NCBI RefSeq assembly: GCF_002148965.1 | Contig: NZ_NGFN01000015.1 | Span: 1-51,333, forward strand | DNA: 51,333 bases | Reading direction: 5' to 3' | DNA from: Streptomyces swartbergensis | GTDB lineage: Bacteria; Actinomycetota; Actinomycetes; Streptomycetales; Streptomycetaceae | Part shown: one piece after another, positions 8,031 to 15,692 of the stretch | How positions within the stretch are numbered: the stretch's first letter is position 1 | Layout: every line of letters begins with the position of its first letter | Program-made: the position numbers and the translations under genes | Notes under the pieces: model-generated | Told to the model about the DNA's origin: nothing | Database searches by the model: none | The model's input: the letters and a program-made list of their open reading frames with translations, nothing else

Positions 8031-8178
8031 CAAACCGGCCGAGCAGGTTCCGGGAGGAGGGGCCTGGCGGTCGCGGACGGGGGAGCGATTTGATTGAGGG
8101 GGCGCCCCCGCCGGTAACCTGAAGCATTCGCTGGAAGCAACTCGCTTCGTCGCCCGTCGTCGTAATGAAGAGAGCACC

Positions 8179-9561
8179 GTGGCCGCCGACAAGATCGACA
8201 CCATCGTCAGCCTGAGCAAGCGCCGTGGCTTCGTATTCCCCTGTAGTGAGATCTACGGCGGCCAGCGCGCCGCTTGGGACTACGGCCCCCTGGGTGTCGA
8301 GCTCAAGGAGAACCTCAAGCGCCAGTGGTGGCGCTACATGGTGACGTCGCGCGAGGACGTCGTCGGTATCGACTCGTCCGTGATCCTGGCCCCCGAGGTC
8401 TGGGTCGCCTCCGGCCACGTCGCCACCTTCACGGACCCGCTGACCGAGTGCACCTCCTGCCACAAGCGGTTCCGCGCGGACCACCTGGAGGAGGCCTACG
8501 AGGCCAAGCACAACCGCCTGCCGGAGAACGGCCTGGCCGACGTCAACTGCCCCAACTGCGGCAACAAGGGCCAGTTCACCGAGCCCAAGCAGTTCTCGGG
8601 CCTGCTGTCCACCCACCTCGGCCCGACCCAGGACTCCGGCTCCGTCGCCTACCTGCGGCCCGAGACCGCCCAGGGCATCTTCACCAACTTCTCCCAGGTG
8701 CAGACCACCTCGCGCCGCAAGCCGCCGTTCGGCATCGCCCAGATGGGCAAGTCCTTCCGCAACGAGATCACGCCCGGCAACTTCATCTTCCGCACCCGCG
8801 AGTTCGAGCAGATGGAGATGGAGTTCTTCGTCAAGCCGGGCGAGGACGAGAAGTGGCAGGAGTACTGGATGGAGCAGCGCTGGAACTGGTACACCGGTCT
8901 CGGCCTGCGCGAAGAGAACATGCGGTGGTACGAGCACCCGAAGGAGAAGCTCTCCCACTACTCCAAGCGCACCGCCGACATCGAGTACCGCTTCCAGTTC
9001 GGCGGCAGTGAGTGGGGCGAGCTCGAAGGCGTCGCCAACCGCACCGACTACGACCTCGGCGCCCACTCCAAGGCCTCCGGCCAGGACCTCAGCTACTTCG
9101 ACCAGGAGGCCGGCGAGCGCTGGACCCCGTACGTCATCGAGCCCGCGGCCGGTGTCGGCCGCGCGATGCTGGCGTTCCTCCTGGACGCCTACATCGAGGA
9201 CGAGGCGCCCAACGCCAAGGGCAAGATGGAGAAGCGCACGGTGCTGCGCCTCGACCCGCGCCTGTCCCCGGTGAAGGTCGCGGTGCTGCCGCTGTCCCGG
9301 AACCCGGAGCTGTCCCCGAAGGCAAAGGGCCTCGCCCAGGCGCTGCGCCAGCACTGGAACATCGAGTTCGACGACGCCGGCGCCATCGGCCGCCGCTACC
9401 GCCGCCAGGACGAGATCGGCACGCCGTTCTGCGTGACCGTCGACTTCGACACCCTGGAGGACAACGCGGTCACCGTCCGCGAGCGCGACTCGATGAAGCA
9501 GGAGCGCGTCTCCCTCGACCAGATCGAGGGCTACCTGGCCGCCCGCCTGATCGGCTGCTGA
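8179..9561 (+). CDS. glyS: Glycyl-tRNA synthetase (alpha2 type)
   Basis: 460 residues, GTG start at 8179 with GAAGAGAG upstream. It is a class II synthetase of the single-chain dimeric type. The N-terminal [27 protein letters not shown] is diagnostic. A zinc-ribbon insertion (CTSCHKRF ... [10 protein letters not shown], about residues 93-130) follows, then [12 protein letters not shown] and [34 protein letters not shown] of the catalytic core. The C-terminal anticodon-binding domain is at about 350-460. It charges tRNA-Gly. It is divergent from znuA, with 185 nt between starts. Confidence 0.97.
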   Translation: MAADKIDTIVSLSKRRGFVFPCSEIYGGQRAAWDYGPLGVELKENLKRQWWRYMVTSREDVVGIDSSVILAPEVWVASGHVATFTDPLTECTSCHKRFRADHLEEAYEAKHNRLPENGLADVNCPNCGNKGQFTEPKQFSGLLSTHLGPTQDSGSVAYLRPETAQGIFTNFSQVQTTSRRKPPFGIAQMGKSFRNEITPGNFIFRTREFEQMEMEFFVKPGEDEKWQEYWMEQRWNWYTGLGLREENMRWYEHPKEKLSHYSKRTADIEYRFQFGGSEWGELEGVANRTDYDLGAHSKASGQDLSYFDQEAGERWTPYVIEPAAGVGRAMLAFLLDAYIEDEAPNAKGKMEKRTVLRLDPRLSPVKVAVLPLSRNPELSPKAKGLAQALRQHWNIEFDDAGAIGRRYRRQDEIGTPFCVTVDFDTLEDNAVTVRERDSMKQERVSLDQIEGYLAARLIGC

Positions 9562-9581
9562 TCCCGTCTCGCGCACACACC

Positions 9582-9613
9582 GTGCCGGGTTCCTCCGCGG
9601 AGGGGCCCGGCAC
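9582..9613 (+). terminator. Terminator hairpin after glyS
   Basis: GTGCCGGG (9582-9589) pairs with CCCGGCAC (9606-9613), and the enclosed CTCCGCGGAG can form a nested stem. It begins 21 nt after the glyS stop and lacks a U-tract. Confidence 0.6.
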
Positions 9614-9678
9614 CGCCGCGTTTCAGGGGTCCAGGTCCGTGCTGTGCACGGCCGCCGGAACGGCTGACAAGTATCGAA

Positions 9679-9700
9679 TGACAGATATTGAAATCTGTCA
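9679..9700. promoter_or_regulatory. Perfect inverted repeat upstream of the aldo/keto reductase gene
   Basis: TGACAGAT (9679-9686) and ATCTGTCA (9693-9700) are perfect 8-bp arms around a 6-bp spacer, ending 23 nt before the reductase ATG. The size and symmetry fit a dimeric TetR-type operator. The TetR gene at 10755, just downstream of the reductase, is the natural candidate. AT-richness also suggests promoter overlap. Confidence 0.55.
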
Positions 9701-9723
9701 GCTGTCATGGCAGGGTGGGGGAC

Positions 9724-10728
9724 ATGACGATGCGAACCCGAACCCTCGGAACCACCGGCCCCCAGGTCTCCGCCCTCGGCCTCGGCTGCATGGGCATGTC
9801 CGCGCTGTACGGCGAGGCGGACCGGGCCGAGTCCATCGCGACCCTCCACGCGGCGCTCGAAGCGGGCGTCACCCTGCTCGACACCGGCGACTTCTACGGC
9901 ATGGGTCACAACGAGATGCTGATCGGCGAGGCCCTGCGCGCGGCTCCCGCCGCCCGGCGCGAACAGGCCGTGGTCAGCGTCAAGTTCGGCGCGCTGCGCG
10001 GCCCGGACGGCAGCTGGCTGGGCTACGACGGCCGGCCCGCCGCCGTGCAGAACTTCGCCGCGTACTCCCTCCAGCGGCTCGGCGTCGACCACATCGACGT
10101 CTACCGCATCGCCCGCCTCGACCCCGAGGTGCCGATCGAGGAGACGGTCGGCGCGATCGCGGACCTGGTCGAGAAGGGATACGTGCGGCACATCGGCCTC
10201 AGCGAGGTCGGCGCCGAAACCATCCGCCGGGCCGCCGCCACGGCACCCATCTCGGACCTGCAGATCGAGTACTCCCTCATCTCGCGCGGCATCGAGGAGG
10301 AAATCCTCCCCACCACGCGCGAGCTGGGTATCGGCATCACGGCGTACGGCGTGCTCTCCCGGGGCCTGATCTCGGGCCACTTCACCGCCGACCGGAAGCT
10401 CGGCGCCGGCGACTTCCGGGCGATGTCGCCGCGCTTCCAGGGCGACAACCTCCGGCACAACCTGAACCTCGTCGAGGCGCTGCGGAAGATCGCCGGGCAG
10501 AAGGGCGTCAGCGTCGCGCAGATCGCCATCGCCTGGGTGCTCAGCCGCGGTGAGGACATCGTGCCGCTGGTCGGCGCCCGCCGCCGCGACCGGCTCACGG
10601 AGGCGCTGGGCGCGCTGGACGTGACGCTGGACCCGGCCGACCTGGCCGCGATCGAGGAGGCCGTACCGCCCGGTGCCGCCGCCGGCGACCGCTACCCGGC
10701 GGCCCAGATGGCGCACCTCGAGACCTGA
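9724..10728 (+). CDS. Aldo/keto reductase
   Basis: 334 residues, ATG at 9724 after GGTGGGGG. It is a TIM-barrel NADPH-dependent oxidoreductase of the AKR13/YghZ-like group (GLGCMGMSALYG). Catalytic Asp53 and Tyr58 lie in LLDTGDFYGMG, and Lys87 in VVSVKFGA. The tetrad His, usually in a YYQHRVDP-like motif, is replaced by Ala130 (VYRIARLDP). A YxxARLDP form occurs in some relatives, so the protein is probably active but tuned differently. The C-terminal NADP region has VPLVGARRRDRLTEALG. The physiological substrate is unknown. The TetR gene 26 nt downstream likely controls it through the palindrome at 9679-9700. Confidence 0.88.
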   Translation: MTMRTRTLGTTGPQVSALGLGCMGMSALYGEADRAESIATLHAALEAGVTLLDTGDFYGMGHNEMLIGEALRAAPAARREQAVVSVKFGALRGPDGSWLGYDGRPAAVQNFAAYSLQRLGVDHIDVYRIARLDPEVPIEETVGAIADLVEKGYVRHIGLSEVGAETIRRAAATAPISDLQIEYSLISRGIEEEILPTTRELGIGITAYGVLSRGLISGHFTADRKLGAGDFRAMSPRFQGDNLRHNLNLVEALRKIAGQKGVSVAQIAIAWVLSRGEDIVPLVGARRRDRLTEALGALDVTLDPADLAAIEEAVPPGAAAGDRYPAAQMAHLET

Positions 10729-10754
10729 AGCGGGCTCCAGGTACGGTCAGGGGC

Positions 10755-11342
10755 ATGGGACCGACCAGCGAGATCCTGACCGCCGAGCGCATCCTCGAGG
10801 CGACCGAGGAGGTGCTGCGCCGCCACGGCCCGGCCAAGGCCACCGTGGTGGACGTGGCCCGGGCGCTCGGCGTCAGCCACGGCAGCGTCTACCGTCACTT
10901 CCGCACCAAGGCGGCGCTGCGCGAGGCGGTCACCAAGCGCTGGCTGGACCGCACGTCCGGGGAGCTGTCGGGCATCGCCGCGGGGAACGGCGACCCGGAG
11001 ACCCGGCTGCGGGACTGGCTCGCCGCGCTGTTCGCCGCGAAGCGCCGCAAGGCGGGCGGGGATCCGGAGCTCTTCGCCACGTACACGGTCCTCACGGACG
11101 AGAACGGCGCGGCGGTCGGTGAGCACATCGCCGACCTGACGTCCCAGTTGACCCGCATCATCCAGGCCGGCGTCGAGACCGGCGACTTCGCCGCCGCCGA
11201 TCCGCGGGCCACGGCCCGCGCGGTCTTCCAGGCGACGGGCCGCTTCCACGACCCGTGTTACGCCCGGGAGTGGGAAGAGCCGGGGGCCGAGGCCGACTTC
11301 ACGGCGGTGGTCGACCTGCTGGTGCGGGGGCTGCGGCCCTAG
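10755..11342 (+). CDS. TetR-family transcriptional regulator
   Basis: 195 residues. N-terminal HTH at about residues 10-55 (ILEATEEVLRRHGPAKATVVDVARALGVSHGSVYRHFRTKAALR), followed by an all-helical ligand and dimerisation domain. It is downstream of the aldo/keto reductase in the same direction, which suggests it represses that gene and itself. A TACGGT hexamer (10742-10747) sits so that +1 would be one base before the ATG, and no well-spaced Shine-Dalgarno exists (AGGGG is only one base from the ATG). It may therefore also have its own near-leaderless transcript. Confidence 0.88.
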   Translation: MGPTSEILTAERILEATEEVLRRHGPAKATVVDVARALGVSHGSVYRHFRTKAALREAVTKRWLDRTSGELSGIAAGNGDPETRLRDWLAALFAAKRRKAGGDPELFATYTVLTDENGAAVGEHIADLTSQLTRIIQAGVETGDFAAADPRATARAVFQATGRFHDPCYAREWEEPGAEADFTAVVDLLVRGLRP

Positions 11343-11436
11343 GTGGATCACTTTTCCTACCGGGTGCGCCTCGGCCGGGAGGGGCGCAGGATGGGAAGTG
11401 AGGCGTGGGTCGCCACGCGGGGGCGCTGAGAAAGGG

Positions 11437-12303
11437 ATGGCGATCGTGGATCTCATACTGCGCCCGGGCACCGCGGACGATGCCGCGGAGTGCGGAAGGA
11501 TCTGCTACGAGGCCTTCGCCGGGATCGCCGAGGAGCACGCGTTCCCACCCGACTTCCCGAGCCCCGACGTGGGTGTCGCGGTGATCGAGGGAGCCCTGAC
11601 GCACCCGGGGTTCTACGCTGTCGTCGCCGAGCTCGACGGGCGGATCGTGGGCAGCAACTTCCTCGACGAACGCTCGGCCGTCGTCGGGGTCGGGCCCATC
11701 ACCGTCGACCCCACCGTGCAGAACGCGGGCGTGGGCCGCCGCCTGATGCGGGACGTGATGGAGCGGGCCGACGAGCGCGGGGCGCCGGGCATCCGGCTGC
11801 TGCAGAGCGGCTACCACAACAGGTCGTTCTCGCTGTACGTGAGCCTGGGCTTCGTCCACCGGGCCACAGTGGCCTGTGTGCAGGGCCCGCCGATCGGGCG
11901 TGCGATGCCCGGTTACACGGTGCGGGAGGCCACGGACGCCGACCTCGGCGCCTGCAACGAGGTGTGCCGGCAGGTCCACGGCGTCGACCGTGGCGGCGAG
12001 GTCGCCGACGCGCTCAAACAGGGCACCGCCCGGGTCGTCGAGCGCGCGGGCCGCGTCACCGGGTACGCCACCGACCTGGCCTTCTTCGCGCACGCCGTGG
12101 GCGAGACCACCCCGGACCTCCAGGCCCTGATCGCGGCGGCCCCGCACTTCGGCGGCCCGGGCATCCTCGTACCGGCCGACGACAGCGTGCTGCTCAGGTG
12201 GTGCCTGTCCAACGGCCTCAAGGTCGTGCAGCTGATGAGCCTGATGACCATCGGCCTGTACAACCGGCCCGACGGGGCGTACCTGCCCTCGATCCTCTAC
12301 TAG
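11437..12303 (+). CDS. Tandem-domain GNAT acetyltransferase
   Basis: 288 residues; ATG at 11437 with GAAAGG upstream. The N-terminal domain (about 1-145) is a clear GNAT: GPITVDPTVQNAGVGRRLMRDVMERA is the acetyl-CoA loop, and SFSLYVSLGFVHR the closing strand and helix. The second half (about 155-288) starts YTVREATDADLGACNEVC, the usual opening of another GNAT domain, but has no clear CoA loop, so it may be degenerate and structural. Substrate unknown. The longer frame from 11398 has a weaker start. It converges on the small gene at 12352. Confidence 0.8.
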   Translation: MAIVDLILRPGTADDAAECGRICYEAFAGIAEEHAFPPDFPSPDVGVAVIEGALTHPGFYAVVAELDGRIVGSNFLDERSAVVGVGPITVDPTVQNAGVGRRLMRDVMERADERGAPGIRLLQSGYHNRSFSLYVSLGFVHRATVACVQGPPIGRAMPGYTVREATDADLGACNEVCRQVHGVDRGGEVADALKQGTARVVERAGRVTGYATDLAFFAHAVGETTPDLQALIAAAPHFGGPGILVPADDSVLLRWCLSNGLKVVQLMSLMTIGLYNRPDGAYLPSILY

Positions 12304-12305
12304 GG

Positions 12306-12348
12306 CCCGTCCGGTACGGGGACCCGTCCGGTACCGGGCCCGTCCGGT
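12306..12348. repeat. Three copies of CCCGTCCGGT between convergent genes
   Basis: Exact decamers start at 12306, 12323 and 12339 (spacings 17 and 16). GTCCGGTACGGGGACC and GGTACCGGGCCC can also fold. They fill the 48-nt gap between convergent stops and probably serve as terminator structure or arose by slippage. Confidence 0.5.
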
Positions 12349-12351
12349 CGT

Positions 12352-12558
12352 TCACGCCGCCGTCGGGTCCACCGTCGCCTGATGGGCCTCCGCCAGGTGT
12401 TCCTCGGCCTTCAGCCAGGGCAGGAACTGGGCGCCTCTGCGCCAGCCGCAGGTGTCGCATCTGATCGTGCGCTGCACGCCCGTCCGCTCCACCCGCACCA
12501 CGTGCTCCCGGCCGTGCTGGTCCCAGCGGCTGACCTTGCTGGTGTCGCTCTGCGCCAT
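12352..12558 (-). CDS. Small zinc-ribbon-like protein, unknown function
   Basis: 68 residues from ATG at 12558 (MAQSDTSKVSRWD), preceded by GGGAGG. Cys residues in RCDTCGW and two His residues in EEHLAEAHQ give a C-x2-C...H-x4-H pattern able to hold one zinc. The N-terminal half is strongly charged. A longer frame starting at 12633 is rejected because the 25 extra residues look non-coding and the ribosome site is at 12558. Possible nucleic-acid or protein-binding role, inferred from the finger only. It follows the MFS gene on the same strand after a 116-nt spacer. Confidence 0.62.
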   Translation of the reverse strand: MAQSDTSKVSRWDQHGREHVVRVERTGVQRTIRCDTCGWRRGAQFLPWLKAEEHLAEAHQATVDPTAA

Positions 12559-12674
12559 GACGCCTCCCGCGTCCAGGAATCCGGCGGATCCGGTCTGCTC
12601 GCAGCAAGGAGTGTGCAGCAAGACCAACATCAACAGGGCTTCCCCGGATGCGGGTTATCAGGCCATGAGGGACC

Positions 12675-14108
12675 TCAAGCGACCGCACGCGGCAGCCGGA
12701 GACTCAGCAGGCCGGTCAGCGCCACACCGGCGAGCTGCACCAGAAGCGTCGTGACCAGGGCGTTCCGCATGCCCATCCCCGGGACCAGGGAAAGGAACAG
12801 CGTGCCCAGGGTCGCCACACCGAGTGCCAGCGCCGACTGCTGAGTGGTGATCATCACGCCGCTGCCGACGCCGGCGCGGACGGGCGGCACCTCGGAGAGG
12901 ATGACCCGGTAGACGACGGGGAGTTGCAGCGCCTGGCCCGCGCCGGCGACCGCGGCCCCCGGGAGCAGTTCGACGAAGCCGAGGTGCGGCCAGAAGTGCC
13001 AGGCTGCCAGTGCCATCAGAGCCAGACCCAGGCCCTGGAGCACGGCACCCGCCGTCACCACCCGTGTGCCGTACCGGGCGACCAGCCGAGGGCCCAGCAG
13101 CGAGAAGACGAAGAACACCACCGCCAAGGGCGCGAGCGCCAGCCCCGCGGCGACCGGTCCGAGCCCGGCGCCCTGCTGCAACGCCACGGCGATCACGAAC
13201 ATGAAGCCGCTGAAACCGATGGAGAAGGGCAGCACCAGCAGCAGTCCGCGCCGCAGGGAGGTCAGGGCGAACAGGCTCGGCGGGACCAGGGGCGTGCGGC
13301 CCGCGCGGTCGGCCCGCCGCTCCACCACGTAGAAGGCCGCCGCCACGAACGGGCACGCCACCAGCGACAGCCATGTCCACAGCGGCCAGCCCGCCGCCCG
13401 GCCCTCCGTGAGCGGGACGAGCAGCGTGAGGAGCGCGACCGCCAGGAGGACCGTGCCCGGGACGTCGACCGGCTCCGGGCGCGCGGAGCGGGTCTCGGGG
13501 ACCGCGCGGGCGGCCAGGAACAGTCCCGCGAGGACGACCGGCACGTTGACGAGGAACACCGAGCGCCAGCCGGTCCCCGCGATGTCGGCGGCCACCAGGA
13601 CCCCGCCGAGGATCTGCCCGGCGACCATCGCCAGCCCGGCGGTCGCGCCGTAGAACCCCATCGCCTTCGCCCTGCGGGGGCCGGTTGTGGTGGCCTGTAT
13701 GGTGGCCAGCACCTGCGGCAGCATCGCGGCGGCCGACGCGCCCTGCGCGACCCGGGCCGCGACCAGCGACCAGGCGCCGGGCGCCAGTCCGCACGCCAGT
13801 GAGGTCAGCCCGAAGGCCGCCATTCCGATGAGGAACAGTCGCCGCCGGCCGAACAGGTCACCGAGCCGCCCCCCGAGGACCAGCAGGACGGCGTACGACA
13901 CTCCGTACCCGGCGACGACGAGTTCGAGGACCGACTCGCTCGCGGCGAGGTCGGCGCCGATGGTGGGCAGGGCGACGTTCACGATGAAGAAGTCGATGAG
14001 CGGGAGTGCCGCGGCCAGCAGCACGGTGAACAGTCCGAGCCCGCCGAGCACGGGAGCCGGGGTGGCGGGGGAGTTGACGGGACGTGAGGTGAGGGAATCC
14101 GTGGTCAC
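12675..14108 (-). CDS. MFS drug exporter, DHA2 (14-TM) family
   Basis: About 477 residues from GTG at 14108. TM1 is GLFTVLLAAALPLIDFFIVNVALPTIG, the DHA2 opening with the acidic residue and VALP. The loop motif GGRLGDLFGRRR and the motif-C-like GQILGGVLVAA are present, with 13-14 hydrophobic segments in all. It is a proton-driven efflux pump for a hydrophobic compound. A longer frame to 14240 would run into the promoter of the divergent regulator. It is controlled most plausibly by the divergent MmyB-type XRE gene at 14210; 101 nt separate the starts. Confidence 0.88.
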   Translation of the reverse strand: MTTDSLTSRPVNSPATPAPVLGGLGLFTVLLAAALPLIDFFIVNVALPTIGADLAASESVLELVVAGYGVSYAVLLVLGGRLGDLFGRRRLFLIGMAAFGLTSLACGLAPGAWSLVAARVAQGASAAAMLPQVLATIQATTTGPRRAKAMGFYGATAGLAMVAGQILGGVLVAADIAGTGWRSVFLVNVPVVLAGLFLAARAVPETRSARPEPVDVPGTVLLAVALLTLLVPLTEGRAAGWPLWTWLSLVACPFVAAAFYVVERRADRAGRTPLVPPSLFALTSLRRGLLLVLPFSIGFSGFMFVIAVALQQGAGLGPVAAGLALAPLAVVFFVFSLLGPRLVARYGTRVVTAGAVLQGLGLALMALAAWHFWPHLGFVELLPGAAVAGAGQALQLPVVYRVILSEVPPVRAGVGSGVMITTQQSALALGVATLGTLFLSLVPGMGMRNALVTTLLVQLAGVALTGLLSLRLPRAVA

Positions 14109-14134
14109 GGCATCAGCCTGCGGCGACGCCCAGG

Positions 14135-14162
14135 CTGGTACCAGAGTGTTCTTATCCTGGTA
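14135..14162. promoter_or_regulatory. CTGGTA repeats and CTGGTACCAG palindrome between divergent MFS and XRE genes
   Basis: A perfect 10-bp palindrome CTGGTACCAG (14135-14144) is followed 22 bp later by a second CTGGTA (14157-14162), about two helical turns. Such a site in a regulator/exporter divergent promoter is a likely operator for the XRE protein. No experiment is implied. Confidence 0.4.
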
Positions 14163-14209
14163 GTAGCACCACCTGGAAACAGGGTCCGGGCGGCGGCAGG
14201 CTGAAGGGC

Positions 14210-15145
14210 ATGGCGACCATGGCGCAGGAGACAGCGGCACGCCCGCCCGAGGTGCCCCGCGACGCGGACGTCCGGCGGCACGAGCTGGCGGCGTTCCTGC
14301 GCAGCCGCCGCGAGCGGATCACCCCCGAGCAGGTCGGCCTGCCCCGGGGCCGCCGGCGTCGTACACCGGGTCTGCGCCGCGAGGAGGTGGCCCAGCTCTC
14401 CGCCGTGGGCGTCACCTGGTACACGTGGTTGGAGCAGGCCCGGGCCATTCAGGTCTCGGTCCAGGTCCTCGACGCGCTGGCCCGCGCGCTGCTGCTGGAC
14501 CCCAGCGAGCGCGCCCACCTCTTCCGGCTGGCCGGGGCCGCCGACCCGACGCCGGCGACCGCGTGCCCGTCGGTCACGCCGGCGATGCGGGCGGTGCTGG
14601 AGCAAGTCGAGCCGTTCCCGGCGTGCCTCCAGAACAGCCGGTACGACATCCTCGCCTACAACCGCACCTACGGGTTGCTGCTGTGCGACCTGGACGCGGT
14701 GCCGTCCGAGGACCGCAACTGCATGGTCCTGTCCTACACGCACGCCGAGTGGCAGTCGTCGATCGTGCACTTGGAGGAGACGCAGCGTCTGATGGCCGCG
14801 CGCTTCCGGGCCGCGATGGCCGGCCATCTCGCCGAGCCCGCCTGGAAGATGCTCCTGAAGCGACTGCGCGCGGAGTCCCCCGCCTTCCGCACGGCCTGGG
14901 ACCGGCACGAGGTCGTCGCCCACCGCACCAAACGCAAGGAGTTCCTCAACCGCCACGTCGGCCGTATCACCGTCGACCACACGGACCTGTGGCTGACGCC
15001 GGGGACGGGCCCGCGGATCGTCACGTACGTCCCCGCGGACCAGGAGTCGCGGGAGCGGCTGGAGAGGCTGCACGCGATCGCGTCGGAGCGCCCGACGGGC
15101 CGTTCGCCGGGGCAAGGGCACTTGCCCCGGCCGGGGCTCGGATGA
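14210..15145 (+). CDS. XRE regulator with MmyB-like ligand-binding domain
   Basis: 311 residues. The N-terminal Cro/C1 HTH spans about 23-105: RRHELAAFLRSRRERITPEQVGL, then RRRTPGLRREEVAQLSAVGVTWYTWLEQAR, the characteristic sequence of this group. The MmyB-like PAS-type domain follows (LQNSRYDILAYNRTYGLLLCD, then FRTAWDRHEVVAHRTKRKEF). Family members bind a small, probably lipid-like ligand and usually regulate a neighbouring gene. Divergent orientation from the DHA2 pump makes that the likely target. Met codons at 14210 and 14219 are both possible starts. Confidence 0.9.
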   Translation: MATMAQETAARPPEVPRDADVRRHELAAFLRSRRERITPEQVGLPRGRRRRTPGLRREEVAQLSAVGVTWYTWLEQARAIQVSVQVLDALARALLLDPSERAHLFRLAGAADPTPATACPSVTPAMRAVLEQVEPFPACLQNSRYDILAYNRTYGLLLCDLDAVPSEDRNCMVLSYTHAEWQSSIVHLEETQRLMAARFRAAMAGHLAEPAWKMLLKRLRAESPAFRTAWDRHEVVAHRTKRKEFLNRHVGRITVDHTDLWLTPGTGPRIVTYVPADQESRERLERLHAIASERPTGRSPGQGHLPRPGLG

Positions 15146-15154
15146 CGCGCGTTG

Positions 15155-15358
15155 TCACGCCACGACGTTGGCGACGACGTAGTACAGCGCGTACAGGACC
15201 GCGGGCAGAGTTCCCATGAGGCCCGCGATGGATGCGATCACCACGGGGAGCCGCTGGGTTGCCCGCAGCGCCTTGGCGAGGTAGCCGACCAGTACGAAGT
15301 AGGCAAGAGTGACAACCACTCCCGCCATAAGCCACATGGACGGATCGCTTGCTTGCAT
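15155..15358 (-). CDS. Small two-TM membrane protein
   Basis: 67 residues from ATG at 15358, with GGGAGAA upstream. Two hydrophobic segments (MWLMAGVVVTLAYFVLVGYL, and VVIASIAGLMGTLPAVLYAL) are joined by a short basic loop (AKALRATQR), predicting a hairpin in the membrane. The longer open frame to 15577 is not supported by composition. The stop lies 9 nt from the convergent XRE stop. Function unknown. Confidence 0.6.
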   Translation of the reverse strand: MQASDPSMWLMAGVVVTLAYFVLVGYLAKALRATQRLPVVIASIAGLMGTLPAVLYALYYVVANVVA

Positions 15359-15692
15359 GACGGCATTCTTCTCCCTTGCGACAGTGCCCAGTCCGGATAC
15401 GCGGCACGTGCGGCAAGGGGAACCGATATGGACCCTTGGCATGGGGGCCGAACCACTCGCAGCACCGTGGCGTGTGGCATGACGGTAGCTCAAGGGAGCC
15501 TGAATGGGCCAGAGTTGGCAGAAGACGCAGACGAGCAGGGGCCCCCGGGATGCCAGTCCCGGAGATCCCCGGCTCAAGTCAGGCCCGGACTGGGCAAGTC
15601 ACGGAGCGCTGCTCGGCTGAGCATCCCAGGCAGGAATAAACGATCGATATACGGGCGCTAAACGTGCTGGTAGCCTGCTTCTCAGGGAGGCG
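15359..15692. other. Intergenic region between the small membrane gene and the SARP-like gene
   Basis: 334 nt between divergent genes. It has lower G+C near 15629-15665 (AATAAACGATCGATAT), probably the promoter of the SARP-like gene. Open frames across it have no ribosome site and no coding-like composition. No clear heptamer direct repeat of SARP-operator type was found. Confidence 0.45.

Noticed and set aside
8100..8178. GAAGC-AACTC-GCTTC hairpin before glyS as a glycine riboswitch or T-box
   Set aside because: A five-base stem only; none of the conserved T-box or glycine-riboswitch core elements is visible.
8005..10716. 903-codon minus-strand frame over glyS and the reductase
   Set aside because: Shadow of two well-supported plus-strand genes; composition and lack of motifs argue against it.
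15376..15639. Plus-strand 87-codon frame before the SARP-like gene
   Set aside because: No ribosome site, mixed composition, and it runs through the likely promoter region.
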